Origin: Dechloromonas sp. Dech2017
Lineage (GTDB): Bacteria > Pseudomonadota > Gammaproteobacteria > Burkholderiales > Rhodocyclaceae
Assembly: GCA_009469585.1 (NCBI GenBank)
Contig: SSXW01000024.1
Span: 1 to 63,818 of the forward strand
Reading direction: 5' to 3'
DNA length: 63,818 nt
The stretch's first letter is position 1; every line of letters starts with the position of its first letter. Position numbers and translations under genes: made by a program. Below, piece by piece: positions 34,868 through 43,502 of this stretch. The notes below the pieces were generated by a model. That model saw only the letters and a program-made list of their open reading frames with translations, made no database searches and was not told where the DNA came from.

Positions 34868-36265
34868 ATCGGCCAGCACGGTGCAGTTCTTGCCCCGCCC
34901 CTTGGCCTGGTAGCAGGCCTCGTCGGCCCGCCGCAGTACGCTGTTCCAGTTGTCGCCCGGGCGGGCTTCGGCGACGCCGATGCTGACCGTGCAATTCATC
35001 GTTTCGCCCGAAGCCGAGCACACCCCCTGGCCGGCAAAGCCGGCGCGCAGCCTTTCGGCCATGGCGAAGGCGTCCCGGCCATCGGTTTCAGGGAGGACGA
35101 CGACGAACTCCTCGCCGCCATAACGAAACGCCGCATCGGACAAACGCAAGCGCTGGGAAATCACCTCGGCCAGGCGACGCAGCACCCGGTCGCCCTCGAG
35201 ATGCCCGAAGCGGTCGTTGATGCCCTTGAAATCGTCGCAATCGAGGATCAGCAGCGACAGGATGCGGCCGTAGCGCTGGGCCCGGGCCAGTTCGTGCGGC
35301 AGGAAGCCCTCGAGTTGGCGCATGTTGAACAGGCCGGTCAGCGAATCGGTGAGGCTGAGCTGGCGATAGCGCTCCTCGCTTTCGCGCAGCGCCCCTTCGG
35401 CCCGCCGCCGCTCGGTAACGTCCTGCAGGGTCTCGATGGCGCCGATGATGCGGCCGGCCGAATCGCGCAGCGGCGCCGCCGTGAAATACAGCCAGCGGCC
35501 GCTCTTGCCGAAATGCGGGAAGAAATCCTCGACCTCATAACCGCCGGGAATCAGCGGCGACACCCGGAAGCGGCCTTGGTAAAGGACGGGCACCTCGCTC
35601 TGGCTGACGTCATCGACCACCAGGTCGGCCAGGATAGGCCGCTGCGACGAATAGAAGGCCTTCCATTGCTCGCGGGTGCCGATCATCTGCCGGGCCGAGG
35701 TGCCGGTCAGCGCTTCGCAGGCGCGGTTCCAGTGGGTGACCCGGTGCTCGGCGTCGATGACCAGGGTGGCCACCGACGAACCGTCGACGATCTGCGCCAG
35801 ATAGGCCTGGTTGTCGCGGATGGCGTTCTCGGCCTGGCGCCGCTCGGTGACATCCTGCAGGGTTTCGATGGCACCGATGATCTGGCCGGCCTCGTTGCGG
35901 ATGGCTGCAGCCGTAAAAAACAGCCGGCGACCATCGGGGCCGAAATTGGGAAAGAAATCCTCGGCTTCGTAGGCATCGTCGAGCAGCGCCGAGCGGCGGA
36001 ATTTGCCGTGATAGTAGCCATCGACCGCCGTCTCGTCGGCACCGTCCACGACGAAATCGGCCAGGATGGGGCGCGGCGCGTCGTAGAAAGCCCGCCAGTG
36101 CTCGGAGCGGCCGATCATCTCGGCGGCCGGCATGCCGGTCAGCGCGGCGCAGGCGCGGTTCCAGTGGGTGACCCGATGCTCGGTATCGATGACCAGGGTC
36201 GCCACCGGATTACCCTCGACCAGTTGGGTGACTGCAATCGTGTTCTCTGCGCCTTTTTCTTGCAT
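34856..36265 (-). CDS. PAS-PAS-GGDEF diguanylate cyclase
   Basis: The 469-aa product has two closely similar PAS modules (about 15-150 and 155-290), both with the NPVATLVIDTEHRVTHWNRA-like start and ending in IIGAIETLQDVTERR. A GGDEF domain follows (about 310-469). The active site is GGEEF and the inhibitory RLSD site lies five residues before it, so it should make c-di-GMP and be product inhibited. The two PAS units look like a recent internal duplication. There is no membrane segment. Start at 36265 (MQEKGAENTIAV); a longer reading has no support. Confidence 0.9.
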   Translation of the reverse strand: MQEKGAENTIAVTQLVEGNPVATLVIDTEHRVTHWNRACAALTGMPAAEMIGRSEHWRAFYDAPRPILADFVVDGADETAVDGYYHGKFRRSALLDDAYEAEDFFPNFGPDGRRLFFTAAAIRNEAGQIIGAIETLQDVTERRQAENAIRDNQAYLAQIVDGSSVATLVIDAEHRVTHWNRACEALTGTSARQMIGTREQWKAFYSSQRPILADLVVDDVSQSEVPVLYQGRFRVSPLIPGGYEVEDFFPHFGKSGRWLYFTAAPLRDSAGRIIGAIETLQDVTERRRAEGALRESEERYRQLSLTDSLTGLFNMRQLEGFLPHELARAQRYGRILSLLILDCDDFKGINDRFGHLEGDRVLRRLAEVISQRLRLSDAAFRYGGEEFVVVLPETDGRDAFAMAERLRAGFAGQGVCSASGETMNCTVSIGVAEARPGDNWNSVLRRADEACYQAKGRGKNCTVLADSDD

Positions 36266-36354
36266 GGCTTGCCCACCCCCTCTGTCGGGTAGAATTTTAT
36301 TTTTTACAATATGGCGCATATCACCGCGCCTGACAACGTGTAGACACATATCCC

Positions 36355-36987
36355 TTGAAAAAAGCCGATATCGCCCAGTTCTACCAGCGCCTGCGCGACG
36401 CCAACCCGGCGCCGACCACCGAGCTGCATTACGCGACGCCCTTCCAGCTGCTGGTCGCCGTCATCCTCTCGGCCCAGGCCACTGACGTCGGCGTCAATAA
36501 GGCGACCGCCCGGCTGTTTCCCGTGGCGCCGAGCCCGGAAGCCATGCTAGCGCTGGGCGAGGAGGGGTTGAGCGACTACATCAAGACCATCGGTCTGTTC
36601 CGCACCAAGGCGAAGAACGTCATCGCCACCTGCCGCCTGCTGCTCGAACGGCACGGCGGCGCGGTGCCCGAGGACCGGGCGGCGCTCGAAGCCCTGCCCG
36701 GGGTCGGCCGCAAGACGGCCAACGTCGTCCTCAACACCGCTTTCGGCCAGCCGACCATCGCCGTCGACACGCACATCTTCCGCCTTGGCAACCGCACCGG
36801 GCTGGCCCCGGGCAAGACCGTGGACGAGGTCGAGAAGAAGCTGCTCCGCGTCACGCCCGCCGAATTCAAGAAGGATGCCCACCACTGGCTGATCCTGCAC
36901 GGCCGCTACGTGTGCAAGGCGCGCAAGCCGGAATGTGCCCGCTGCGTGGTGATCGACCTCTGCGCCTATCGCGGCAAGACGGCATGA
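36355..36987 (+). CDS. nth: Endonuclease III
   Basis: A 210-aa DNA glycosylase/AP lyase. Helix-hairpin-helix LPGVGRKTANVVLNTAFG with the catalytic Lys, the catalytic Asp in AVDTHIFRLGNR, and the [4Fe-4S] loop Cx6Cx2Cx5C in CKARKPECARCVVIDLC. It removes oxidised pyrimidines. The only usable start is TTG at 36355, since an in-frame stop lies 8 codons upstream; no clear ribosome binding site is present. It overlaps the next gene by ATGA. Confidence 0.95.
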   Translation: MKKADIAQFYQRLRDANPAPTTELHYATPFQLLVAVILSAQATDVGVNKATARLFPVAPSPEAMLALGEEGLSDYIKTIGLFRTKAKNVIATCRLLLERHGGAVPEDRAALEALPGVGRKTANVVLNTAFGQPTIAVDTHIFRLGNRTGLAPGKTVDEVEKKLLRVTPAEFKKDAHHWLILHGRYVCKARKPECARCVVIDLCAYRGKTA

Positions 36988-38051
36988 AAGCCGCGACCAG
37001 CCTGGTCGCCGGCCAGCGCGCCGAACCGGCGCTGGCCGAGGCTGCCGTCCAGGCTGCCCTGGCCGAAGCCGGGCTGAGCCGGGCCGACCAGGTCATCCTT
37101 TTCCTGACCCGCGAATTCAGCCGCCACGCACAGCCTGCGGTGCTCGCCGCGGCCCGGGCCGCCGGCTGCCTTTCGGTCAGCGGATGCACGGCCAGCGGCC
37201 TGCTCACCGAGCGCGGCTGGCACCTCGACCAGCCGGCGGCCGCCGCCCTCGTCCTGGCCACCGACGACGCTCCGCCCGAGGCGGCTGCACCCGTCCTCTC
37301 CTACAGCGGCCACAGCCGCCTGCCCTTCGACTGGCAGGCCGGCGTCGTCCGGGCCGGCCTGATCGATGCCGAGGCCGCCACCTGGTCGCACGGCCGGGTG
37401 GCCGACGACGGCTGCGCCGAATGCCGCCTGCCGGGGCTGCGGGCCCGGGTCGTCCGCTCCGACGGCCTGCGCCGGATCGGCGAGCCGCTGGCGGTCGACG
37501 CCGGCCAGGCCTTCGACGTGCAGCGCATTGGCGGCCGGACGGCGGCCGACAGCCTGTTGCGCGCCCTGCCCGCCGAATGGCGCGCCCGCCCGCCGCTGCA
37601 TCAGATCGCCGCGCTGCGCGACGTGGACGGCCCGGGCATCGCCATCCTGTCGATCAACGCCGATGGCTCGCTCAGCCTGGCCGAAGCCCTGCACCCGGGC
37701 GAGACGATCAACTGGGCGATCCGCCAACCGCTGGCCGCCGAGGAAGATATCCGCCAGGCCTTGCAGGCGGCCCGCGACGATTTCCCGACTGCTGCGACCA
37801 TAGAATCAAAAGCTGGCCCCAGGGTCGACGGCAAAAAGCCGCCAAATTTCGCATTCATGTTTTCCTGCATCGGCCGCGGCCCGCTCTTCTACGGCGGCGA
37901 AGACCGCGACCTGCTGGCCTTTCGCGACATCTTCCCGGGCACGCCGCTGATCGGCGCCTACGGCAGCGGGCAGATCACGCCGCTGGTCGGCGGCAACCAG
38001 TTGTTCCAGAATACGGCCCTCACCCTCCTGTTTGAAAGCGCCCATGTTTAA
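36984..38051 (+). CDS. FIST-domain sensory protein
   Basis: A 355-aa protein with a FIST N domain (about 10-200: VILFLTREFSRHAQPAVLAA, VSGCTASGLL) and FIST C domain (about 210-345: FSCIGRGPLFYGGEDRDLLA, TPLIGAYGSGQITPL). FIST proteins are predicted small-ligand sensors working with signalling domains; this one stands alone. At about 275-292 it contains RVDGKKPPNFAFM, encoded by a dispersed repeat copy placed directly before the conserved MFSCIGRG motif. It overlaps nth and the DUF1841 gene. Confidence 0.88.
   Translation: MKAATSLVAGQRAEPALAEAAVQAALAEAGLSRADQVILFLTREFSRHAQPAVLAAARAAGCLSVSGCTASGLLTERGWHLDQPAAAALVLATDDAPPEAAAPVLSYSGHSRLPFDWQAGVVRAGLIDAEAATWSHGRVADDGCAECRLPGLRARVVRSDGLRRIGEPLAVDAGQAFDVQRIGGRTAADSLLRALPAEWRARPPLHQIAALRDVDGPGIAILSINADGSLSLAEALHPGETINWAIRQPLAAEEDIRQALQAARDDFPTAATIESKAGPRVDGKKPPNFAFMFSCIGRGPLFYGGEDRDLLAFRDIFPGTPLIGAYGSGQITPLVGGNQLFQNTALTLLFESAHV
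37822..37858 (+). repeat. Dispersed repeat, in-frame copy inside the FIST gene
   Basis: AGGGTCGAC, GGC, AAAAAG, CCGC, CAAATT, TCGCATT. The first bases of the core are missing here, but GCTGCGACC occurs 32 bp upstream at 37791, as if the core had been split by an insertion. Confidence 0.7.
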
Positions 38052-38475
38052 TCCCACCCGCGAGCAGGTCCGCCGCTTTTTCTGCGACGCCTGGAAAAAA
38101 CATCTCGAACGCCTGCCGCTGGTCGGTGCCGAAGTCACCGCCGCCGACATCGCCGCCCGCCACCCGGAATACCAGGCCCTGCTGGGCGATGCCGACGGGG
38201 CGGTGGACAAGGAATGGACGCCGGAAGGCAGCGCCATGAACCCCTTCCTCCACCTCTCGCTGCACCTGGCCATCCACGAGCAGGTCAGCATCAACCAGCC
38301 GCCCGGCATCCGCCTCGCCTTCGAACAGTTGCGCGCCCGCATGGACCCGCACGACGCCGAGCACGTGCTGCTCGAATGCCTGGGCGAAACGATCTGGCGG
38401 GCCCAGCGCGAAGGCCAGCCGATGGACGCCGCGGCCTACGTCGATGCCGTCAAGCGCAAGGCCAGCCTGATCTGA
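38044..38475 (+). CDS. DUF1841 family protein
   Basis: A 143-aa protein of unknown function: MFNPTREQVRRFFCDAWKKH, then AARHPEYQALL, NPFLHLSLHLAIHEQVSINQ and HVLLECLGETIWRAQREG. This matches the DUF1841 family found in beta- and gammaproteobacteria. The His-rich HLSLHLAIHE helix suggests a metal site but none is proven. It starts inside the last codons of the FIST gene. Its stop codon is the first base of a hairpin element. Confidence 0.88.
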   Translation: MFNPTREQVRRFFCDAWKKHLERLPLVGAEVTAADIAARHPEYQALLGDADGAVDKEWTPEGSAMNPFLHLSLHLAIHEQVSINQPPGIRLAFEQLRARMDPHDAEHVLLECLGETIWRAQREGQPMDAAAYVDAVKRKASLI

Positions 38476-38635
38476 GAGCCTGTGAAATATTTGTTCACAC
38501 CCGCTCCCGGCGCCCAGACCAGCCCGCTCGGCGTTGCCAATGCTCGCCATAGCCCGAGCTATGGCTGTGCTTGGCGCCTTGATCGGGCTCGCCTGGGCAC
38601 CTTGCTCGGGCGCGCCCAAATAATTCACAGGCTCT
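38475..38635. mobile_element. 161-bp hairpin element, copy 1 (MITE-like)
   Basis: Terminal inverted repeats AGAGCCTGTGAA/TTCACAGGCTCT, followed inward by AT-rich arms, with a central hairpin CCATAGC-CCGA-GCTATGG at 38547-38564, exactly mid-element. The whole unit is nearly self-complementary. It fills the gap between DUF1841 and moxR. A structurally similar element lies 2.2 kb downstream. Confidence 0.75.
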
Positions 38636-38647
38636 GAGGAGTCCCCC

Positions 38648-39493
38648 ATGCAATTCGAAGGCACCGACACCTACGTCGCCACCCGCGACCTGACGCTGGC
38701 GGTCAATGCCGCCAACGTGCTGCAGCGGCCGCTGCTGATCAAGGGCGAACCGGGCACCGGCAAGACGCTGCTCGCCGAGGAAGTGGCCCGGGCGCTGAAC
38801 ATGCCGCTGTTCCAGTGGCACATCAAGTCGACGACCAAGGCCCAGCAGGGCCTCTACGAGTACGACGCGGTGTCGCGGCTGCGCGACTCGCAGCTCGGCG
38901 ACCCGCGCGTCGAGGACATCGCCCACTACATCGTGCATGGCGTGCTGTGGCAAGCCTTCGAGTGCGATGAACCGAGCGTCGTGCTGATCGACGAAATCGA
39001 CAAGGCCGACATCGAGTTCCCCAACGACCTGCTGCGCGAACTCGACCGCATGGAATTCCACTGCTACGAGCTGCACCGCACGATCAAGGCCAAGCACCGG
39101 CCGCTGATCATCATCACCTCGAACAACGAGAAGGAACTGCCCGACGCCTTCCTGCGCCGCTGTTTCTTCCATTACATCAAGTTCCCCGACCGGGAGACCA
39201 TGACGCGCATCGTGGACGTGCACTTCCCCGCCCTCAAGCGCGAGCTGCTGCGCGAGGCGCTGGAAGTCTTCTTTGAACTGCGCGAGGTGCCCGGCCTGAA
39301 GAAGAAGCCGTCGACCAGCGAACTGATCGACTGGCTGAAGCTGCTGCTGGCCGAGGACATCCCGCCCGAGGCGCTGCGCGCCAGGGAGGCGAAGGACGCC
39401 ATCCCGCCGCTGCACGGCGCCCTGCTCAAGAACGAGCAGGACGTGCACCTCTTCGAACGCCTCGCCTTCATGGCCCGCCGCAAACCCGGCTGA
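38648..39493 (+). CDS. MoxR-family AAA ATPase
   Basis: A 281-aa ATPase: Walker A KGEPGTGKTLLAEEVARALN, Walker B SVVLIDEIDKADIEFPNDLL, sensor I IIITSNNEKELPDAFLRRC. MoxR ATPases act as chaperones that load metals or cofactors or assemble complexes together with von Willebrand A-domain partners, one of which lies directly downstream. The GAGGAG ribosome binding site overlaps the edge of the hairpin element. The pair resembles the CoxD/CoxE arrangement, but no molybdenum hydroxylase is nearby. Confidence 0.92.
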   Translation: MQFEGTDTYVATRDLTLAVNAANVLQRPLLIKGEPGTGKTLLAEEVARALNMPLFQWHIKSTTKAQQGLYEYDAVSRLRDSQLGDPRVEDIAHYIVHGVLWQAFECDEPSVVLIDEIDKADIEFPNDLLRELDRMEFHCYELHRTIKAKHRPLIIITSNNEKELPDAFLRRCFFHYIKFPDRETMTRIVDVHFPALKRELLREALEVFFELREVPGLKKKPSTSELIDWLKLLLAEDIPPEALRAREAKDAIPPLHGALLKNEQDVHLFERLAFMARRKPG

Positions 39494-39504
39494 ACGGCGG
39501 CCGC

Positions 39505-40677
39505 ATGCTGGTCGACTTCTTCCTGCACCTCAAGGCCCGGCAGATCCCGGTGTCGACCAAGGAATTGCTGGCCCTGCTCGAAGCCCTGCAGGCCCGACTG
39601 GTGACGGCCAGCCTCGACGATTTCTACCTGCTGTCGCGCGCCATCCTGGTCAAGGACGAAGCCCACTACGACCGTTTCGACCGCGCCTTCGGCGAGTATT
39701 TCAAGGGGGTCGAGAGCCTGCCCGGCCTGGAGGCGATCATTCCCGAGGAGTGGCTGGAACTGGCCGCCAAGCGGCATCTGTCGGAAGAAGACCGGTTGAA
39801 GCTGCAAAAGCTCGGTTACGAAAAACTGTTCCAGCAGTTCAAGCAGCGCCTGGACGAGCAGAAGGAACGCCACGCCGGCGGCAGCAAGTGGATAGGCACC
39901 GCCGGCACCTCGCCCTACGGCCACGGCGGCTACCACCCGGAAGGCATCCGCCTGGGCGGCGACTCGGTCGGCAACCGGACGGCGATCAAGGTCTGGGAGC
40001 AGCGCGAATTCCGCAATCTCGACGACCGCCTCGAACTCGGCGTGCGCAACATCAAGGTGGCGCTGCGTCGCCTGCGCCGCTTCGCCCGCCAGGGCGCCGC
40101 CACCGAGCTCGACCTCGACGGCACCATCGCCGGCACCGCCCGCAACGGCGGCTGGCTCGACCTGCACCTGCGGCCCGAGCGCCACAACGCCATCAAGGTG
40201 CTGCTCTTCCTCGATGTCGGCGGCTCGATGGACGACCACGTCGCCGCCTGCGAGGAGCTGTTCTCGGCGGCCCGCGCCGAGTTCAAGCACCTCGAACATT
40301 TCTATTTCCACAACTGCGTCTACGACGGCGTGTGGCGGGACAACCATCGCCGGCACAGCGAACGGCTGTCGACCTGGGACCTCATCCACACCTTCGGCCC
40401 GGATTACAAGCTGGTCGTCGTCGGCGACGCGACGATGAGCCCCTACGAGGTCGATCGTCCCGGCGGCAGCATCGAGCACTGGAACGAGGAGGCCGGCAGC
40501 GTCTGGCTGCAGCGCCTGGTCGACACCTGGTCGCGGGCCGTCTGGCTCAACCCGCAGGACGAACGCTACTGGCACCACACGCCGAGCATCACCATGATCC
40601 GCCAGCTGTTCGGCGAGCGCATGTTCCCGCTCACCCTGGACGGCCTGGAGCGGGCGATGCGCAGCCTGTCGCGCTAG
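39505..40677 (+). CDS. VWA-domain protein, CoxE-like
   Basis: A 390-aa protein. The N-terminal helical part (about 1-210) includes FFLHLKARQIPVSTKELLAL and RHAGGSKWIGTAGTSPYGHG. The C-terminal VWA domain (about 225-380) starts IKVLLFLDVGGSMDDHV. The MIDAS motif is DxGxS rather than the classic DxSxS, a common variant in this family, so divalent metal binding may be weaker. It is the expected partner of the MoxR ATPase, 11 bp upstream. Its TAG stop is the first triplet of the second hairpin element. Confidence 0.88.
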   Translation: MLVDFFLHLKARQIPVSTKELLALLEALQARLVTASLDDFYLLSRAILVKDEAHYDRFDRAFGEYFKGVESLPGLEAIIPEEWLELAAKRHLSEEDRLKLQKLGYEKLFQQFKQRLDEQKERHAGGSKWIGTAGTSPYGHGGYHPEGIRLGGDSVGNRTAIKVWEQREFRNLDDRLELGVRNIKVALRRLRRFARQGAATELDLDGTIAGTARNGGWLDLHLRPERHNAIKVLLFLDVGGSMDDHVAACEELFSAARAEFKHLEHFYFHNCVYDGVWRDNHRRHSERLSTWDLIHTFGPDYKLVVVGDATMSPYEVDRPGGSIEHWNEEAGSVWLQRLVDTWSRAVWLNPQDERYWHHTPSITMIRQLFGERMFPLTLDGLERAMRSLSR

Positions 40678-40839
40678 TGGTCTGCTTCGTAATTGGCGGA
40701 ACTGAATGAAAGCGATGGATTTGGCCCGCTGGCTAGGCGCGAACCGCAGCGATAGCCGAAGCTATCGCGAGGATGAGCAACAACGCCAGCGGGGCAAAGA
40801 CAAGCTTTCATGTTCCGTTAATTGCGAAGCAGACCACTA
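40675..40839. mobile_element. 165-bp hairpin element, copy 2 (MITE-like)
   Basis: Terminal inverted repeats TAGTGGTCTGCTTCG/CGAAGCAGACCACTA, then imperfect arms, and a central hairpin CGATAGC-CGAA-GCTATCG at 40750-40767. Same length, symmetry and central motif as the element at 38475-38635, but different terminal sequences. It separates the VWA gene from the convergent PilB-like gene. Confidence 0.75.
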
Positions 40840-40846
40840 ACGGCCT

Positions 40847-42631
40847 TCAGCCCTCGTCGGAGGGCGGCACGACCTTGATCACCTCTTCCAGCGAGGTGAT
40901 GCCCTGCGCCACCTTCAGCGCGCCGGAGATGCGCAGCGGCCGCATGCCTTCGCGGAAGGCCTGCTCGCGCAGCTTGGGGATCTCGGTCAGCGGCTTGATC
41001 TGGCGGCGGATTTCCGGCGAATTGATGAGGATCTCATAGACGCCAACCCGGCCGGAATAGCCGGTCATCCGGCATTCCAGGCAGCCGACCGGCTGCCAGA
41101 TCTTGGTCGGCTCGGCCGATTTCCACGGGGCGACCAGGGTCCGCCAGGCGGCGCGCTGTTCCTCGCGCATGCTCACCGCCTTCTTGCAGTGCGGGCACAG
41201 GGTGCGCACCAGGCGCTGGGCCATGACGCCGAGCAGCGTCGAGTTGATCAGGTAGGCCGGCACACCGAGGTCGAGCAGGCGGGTGATGGCCGACGGCGCG
41301 TCGTTGGTGTGCAGCGTGGACAGCACGAGGTGGCCGGTCAAGGCCGCCTGGATGGCCATTTCGGCGGTTTCCAGGTCGCGGATCTCGCCGATCATCACGA
41401 TGTCCGGATCCTGGCGCATCAGGGCGCGCACGCCGTCGGCGAAGCCGAGGTCGATGGCGCGGTTGACCTGCATCTGGTTGAAGGCCGGCTCGACCATCTC
41501 GATCGGATCCTCGATGGTCGACACGTTGACCTCGGGCGTCGCCAGCTGCTTGAGCGTCGTGTACAGCGTCGTCGTCTTGCCCGAACCGGTCGGCCCGGTG
41601 ACCAGCACGATGCCGTTGGGCGCCGTGGTCATCTGCTTCCAGCGCGCCTGGTCGTCGTCGGAAAAGCCGAGCGAGCGGAAATCGCGGACCAGCACCTCGG
41701 GGTCGAAAATGCGCATCACCAGCTTTTCGCCGAAGGCGGTGGGCAGCGTGGACAGGCGCAGCTCGACCTCCTGGCCGGACGGCGTGCGGGTCTTCACCCG
41801 GCCGTCCTGCGGCCGCCGCTTCTCGATCACGTCCATGCGGCCGAGCAGCTTGATGCGGCTGGTCATGGCGTTCATCACCGCCATCGGGATCTGGTACACC
41901 TGGTGCAGCACGCCGTCGATGCGGAAGCGCACGATGCCGACGTCGCGCCGCGGCTCGATGTGGATGTCGGAAGCCCGCTGGTCGAAGGCGTACTGCCACA
42001 GCCAGTCGACGATGTGCACGATGTGCTGGTCGTTGGCGTCGAACTGGCGGTTGCCCTTGCCCAGTTCGACCAGCTGCTCGAAGCTCGACAGGCCGGCGGT
42101 GATCTCCCCTTTGGCCGCCGCCTTCTTGACCGACTTGGCGAGGTTGAAGAATTCGACCAGGTAGCGCCCGATGTCCTCGGGATTGGCCATCACCCGGCGG
42201 ATTTCCTTGCGCAGGATGTGCTGCAGTTCGTCCACCCATTCGCGGACGAAAGGCTCGGCGGTGGCGATAACGATTTCCCGCGTCGTCACCTGTACGGGCA
42301 GGATGCCGAAACGCCCGGCATAGGCGCTCGACATGACTTCGGCGACACCGGTGAAGTCGATCTTGAGCGGATCGATGTGCAGGTAATCCAGGCCGGTCCG
42401 TCCGGCCAGCCATTCGGTCAGGGCTTCCAGGCCGAGCAGGCGGCCGGGCGGCTGGGCGCTGCGCCACTTCTGGTCGGCGACGACGATCAGTGGATGGGTC
42501 TTGCCGCCATGCAGGCGGCGTTCGCTCTTCAGGGCATCGGCCGGGCCGCGCTCGACCAGGCCGTCGGCCACCAGCCAGTCGAGCACTTCGCTCAGGGCCA
42601 GGCGATGTTCGCCGATGTGTGTGTCGTTCAT
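40847..42631 (-). CDS. GspE/PilB-family secretion or pilus ATPase (orphan)
   Basis: A 594-aa ATPase. The N-terminal MshEN-like domain spans about 10-180. The core has Walker A VTGPTGSGKTTTLYTTLKQL, an Asp box (VSTIEDPIEMVEPAFNQMQV), Walker B PDIVMIGEIRDLETAEMA and the His box GHLVLSTLHTNDAPSAI. A tetracysteine zinc site (CPHC and CLEC) lies at about 490-530. It energises type II secretion or type IV pili, but no pilin, channel or platform gene is adjacent. Start at MNDTHIGEHRLALSEVLDWL. Confidence 0.92.
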   Translation of the reverse strand: MNDTHIGEHRLALSEVLDWLVADGLVERGPADALKSERRLHGGKTHPLIVVADQKWRSAQPPGRLLGLEALTEWLAGRTGLDYLHIDPLKIDFTGVAEVMSSAYAGRFGILPVQVTTREIVIATAEPFVREWVDELQHILRKEIRRVMANPEDIGRYLVEFFNLAKSVKKAAAKGEITAGLSSFEQLVELGKGNRQFDANDQHIVHIVDWLWQYAFDQRASDIHIEPRRDVGIVRFRIDGVLHQVYQIPMAVMNAMTSRIKLLGRMDVIEKRRPQDGRVKTRTPSGQEVELRLSTLPTAFGEKLVMRIFDPEVLVRDFRSLGFSDDDQARWKQMTTAPNGIVLVTGPTGSGKTTTLYTTLKQLATPEVNVSTIEDPIEMVEPAFNQMQVNRAIDLGFADGVRALMRQDPDIVMIGEIRDLETAEMAIQAALTGHLVLSTLHTNDAPSAITRLLDLGVPAYLINSTLLGVMAQRLVRTLCPHCKKAVSMREEQRAAWRTLVAPWKSAEPTKIWQPVGCLECRMTGYSGRVGVYEILINSPEIRRQIKPLTEIPKLREQAFREGMRPLRISGALKVAQGITSLEEVIKVVPPSDEG

Positions 42632-42767
42632 GCGCGGCAATATAGCACGCAGGACGTAAGCATTTGTAAGCGCCGGCGCCCCTGTTTGCAAGCCTTTACA
42701 ACTTGCCGGGAACAATCGCCCGGTGGCGTCTAACATGAAATCGAGACCAACCGACAAGGAGCCAAAA

Positions 42768-43322
42768 ATGAAATCCCGTCTGATGATGATAGCCAGCCTG
42801 ATGCTGGCGACGCTGGTCAGCCTGCCGGCCGGCGCCCAGCTCGGCCCCGGCATGGGCGGCATGGGCCCGGGGGCGACCCAGGGCATGGGTCCCGGCATGG
42901 GACCGGGCATGATGCAGGGTGGCGGGCCGCGCGCCCGGGCGCCGCGCGACTGCAGCCTGGCTGCCAACCCGGCCGCCTGCAACGCCCATCGCGAAGCCCG
43001 GCAGATGGCCCGCCAAGCCTGCCAGGACAAGGTCGGACCGCAGCGCCGGCAATGCCTGCACGAGCAGATGCAAGGCTTCGACTGCGCCAAGGCGGCCAAC
43101 CCGCAGCGCTGCGAATCCCGCCAGATGGCCTACAAGGCCTGCCAGGGCCAGGCCGGCCCGGCCTTCCGCCAGTGCGTGCAACAGAAAATGCCGGCCATGG
43201 ACTGCAGCCAGGCGCCCAACCCGGCCCGTTGCGAACAGCACCAGAAAGCCCGCGCCGCCTGCCAGGACAAGATCGGCCCGGACCACATGAACTGCCTGCG
43301 TGAGCAGTTCGGCGTCCGGTAA
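42768..43322 (+). CDS. Exported protein with three cysteine-rich repeats
   Basis: I do not recognise the family. The 184-aa product has a signal peptide (about 1-24, LMLATLVSLPAGAQ) and a Gly/Met-rich stretch (about 26-50). Three tandem units follow (about 57-184), each with the pattern DC-x8-C-x9-AC-like-x10-C; the first unit has four extra residues between its second and third cysteine. Twelve cysteines in six spaced pairs suggest disulfides or metal binding in the periplasm. AAGGAG before the ATG at 42768 fixes the start. It has its own terminator. Confidence 0.8.
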   Translation: MKSRLMMIASLMLATLVSLPAGAQLGPGMGGMGPGATQGMGPGMGPGMMQGGGPRARAPRDCSLAANPAACNAHREARQMARQACQDKVGPQRRQCLHEQMQGFDCAKAANPQRCESRQMAYKACQGQAGPAFRQCVQQKMPAMDCSQAPNPARCEQHQKARAACQDKIGPDHMNCLREQFGVR

Positions 43323-43344
43323 GCCGGGAGCCGACTGCCCATCG

Positions 43345-43367
43345 CCCCCGCCGCCGGCGGGGGTTTT
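43345..43367 (+). terminator. Rho-independent terminator after the cysteine-repeat gene
   Basis: Stem CCCCCGCC/GGCGGGGG (43345-43352, 43356-43363), loop GCC, then TTTT. Confidence 0.85.
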
Positions 43368-43400
43368 CATTTTTGGCCGAAATTTGCCGTCGACCGCGGG
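43368..43400 (-). repeat. Dispersed core-W6-W6 repeat, intergenic copy
   Basis: On the minus strand CCGCGGTCGAC, GGC, AAATTT, CGGC, CAAAAA, TGAAAAC. It abuts the terminator, and the outer A-rich end is formed by the terminator T-run. Confidence 0.75.
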
Positions 43401-43502
43401 AAGATCGCCGGCTGCCGCTAGCGCCGCCGCTTCCCCGGCCGGGCGGCACTGATTTACACTGGTTTCGATGTCGGCCCGTTGGGCCACGCACCGGGAGCCA
43501 TG

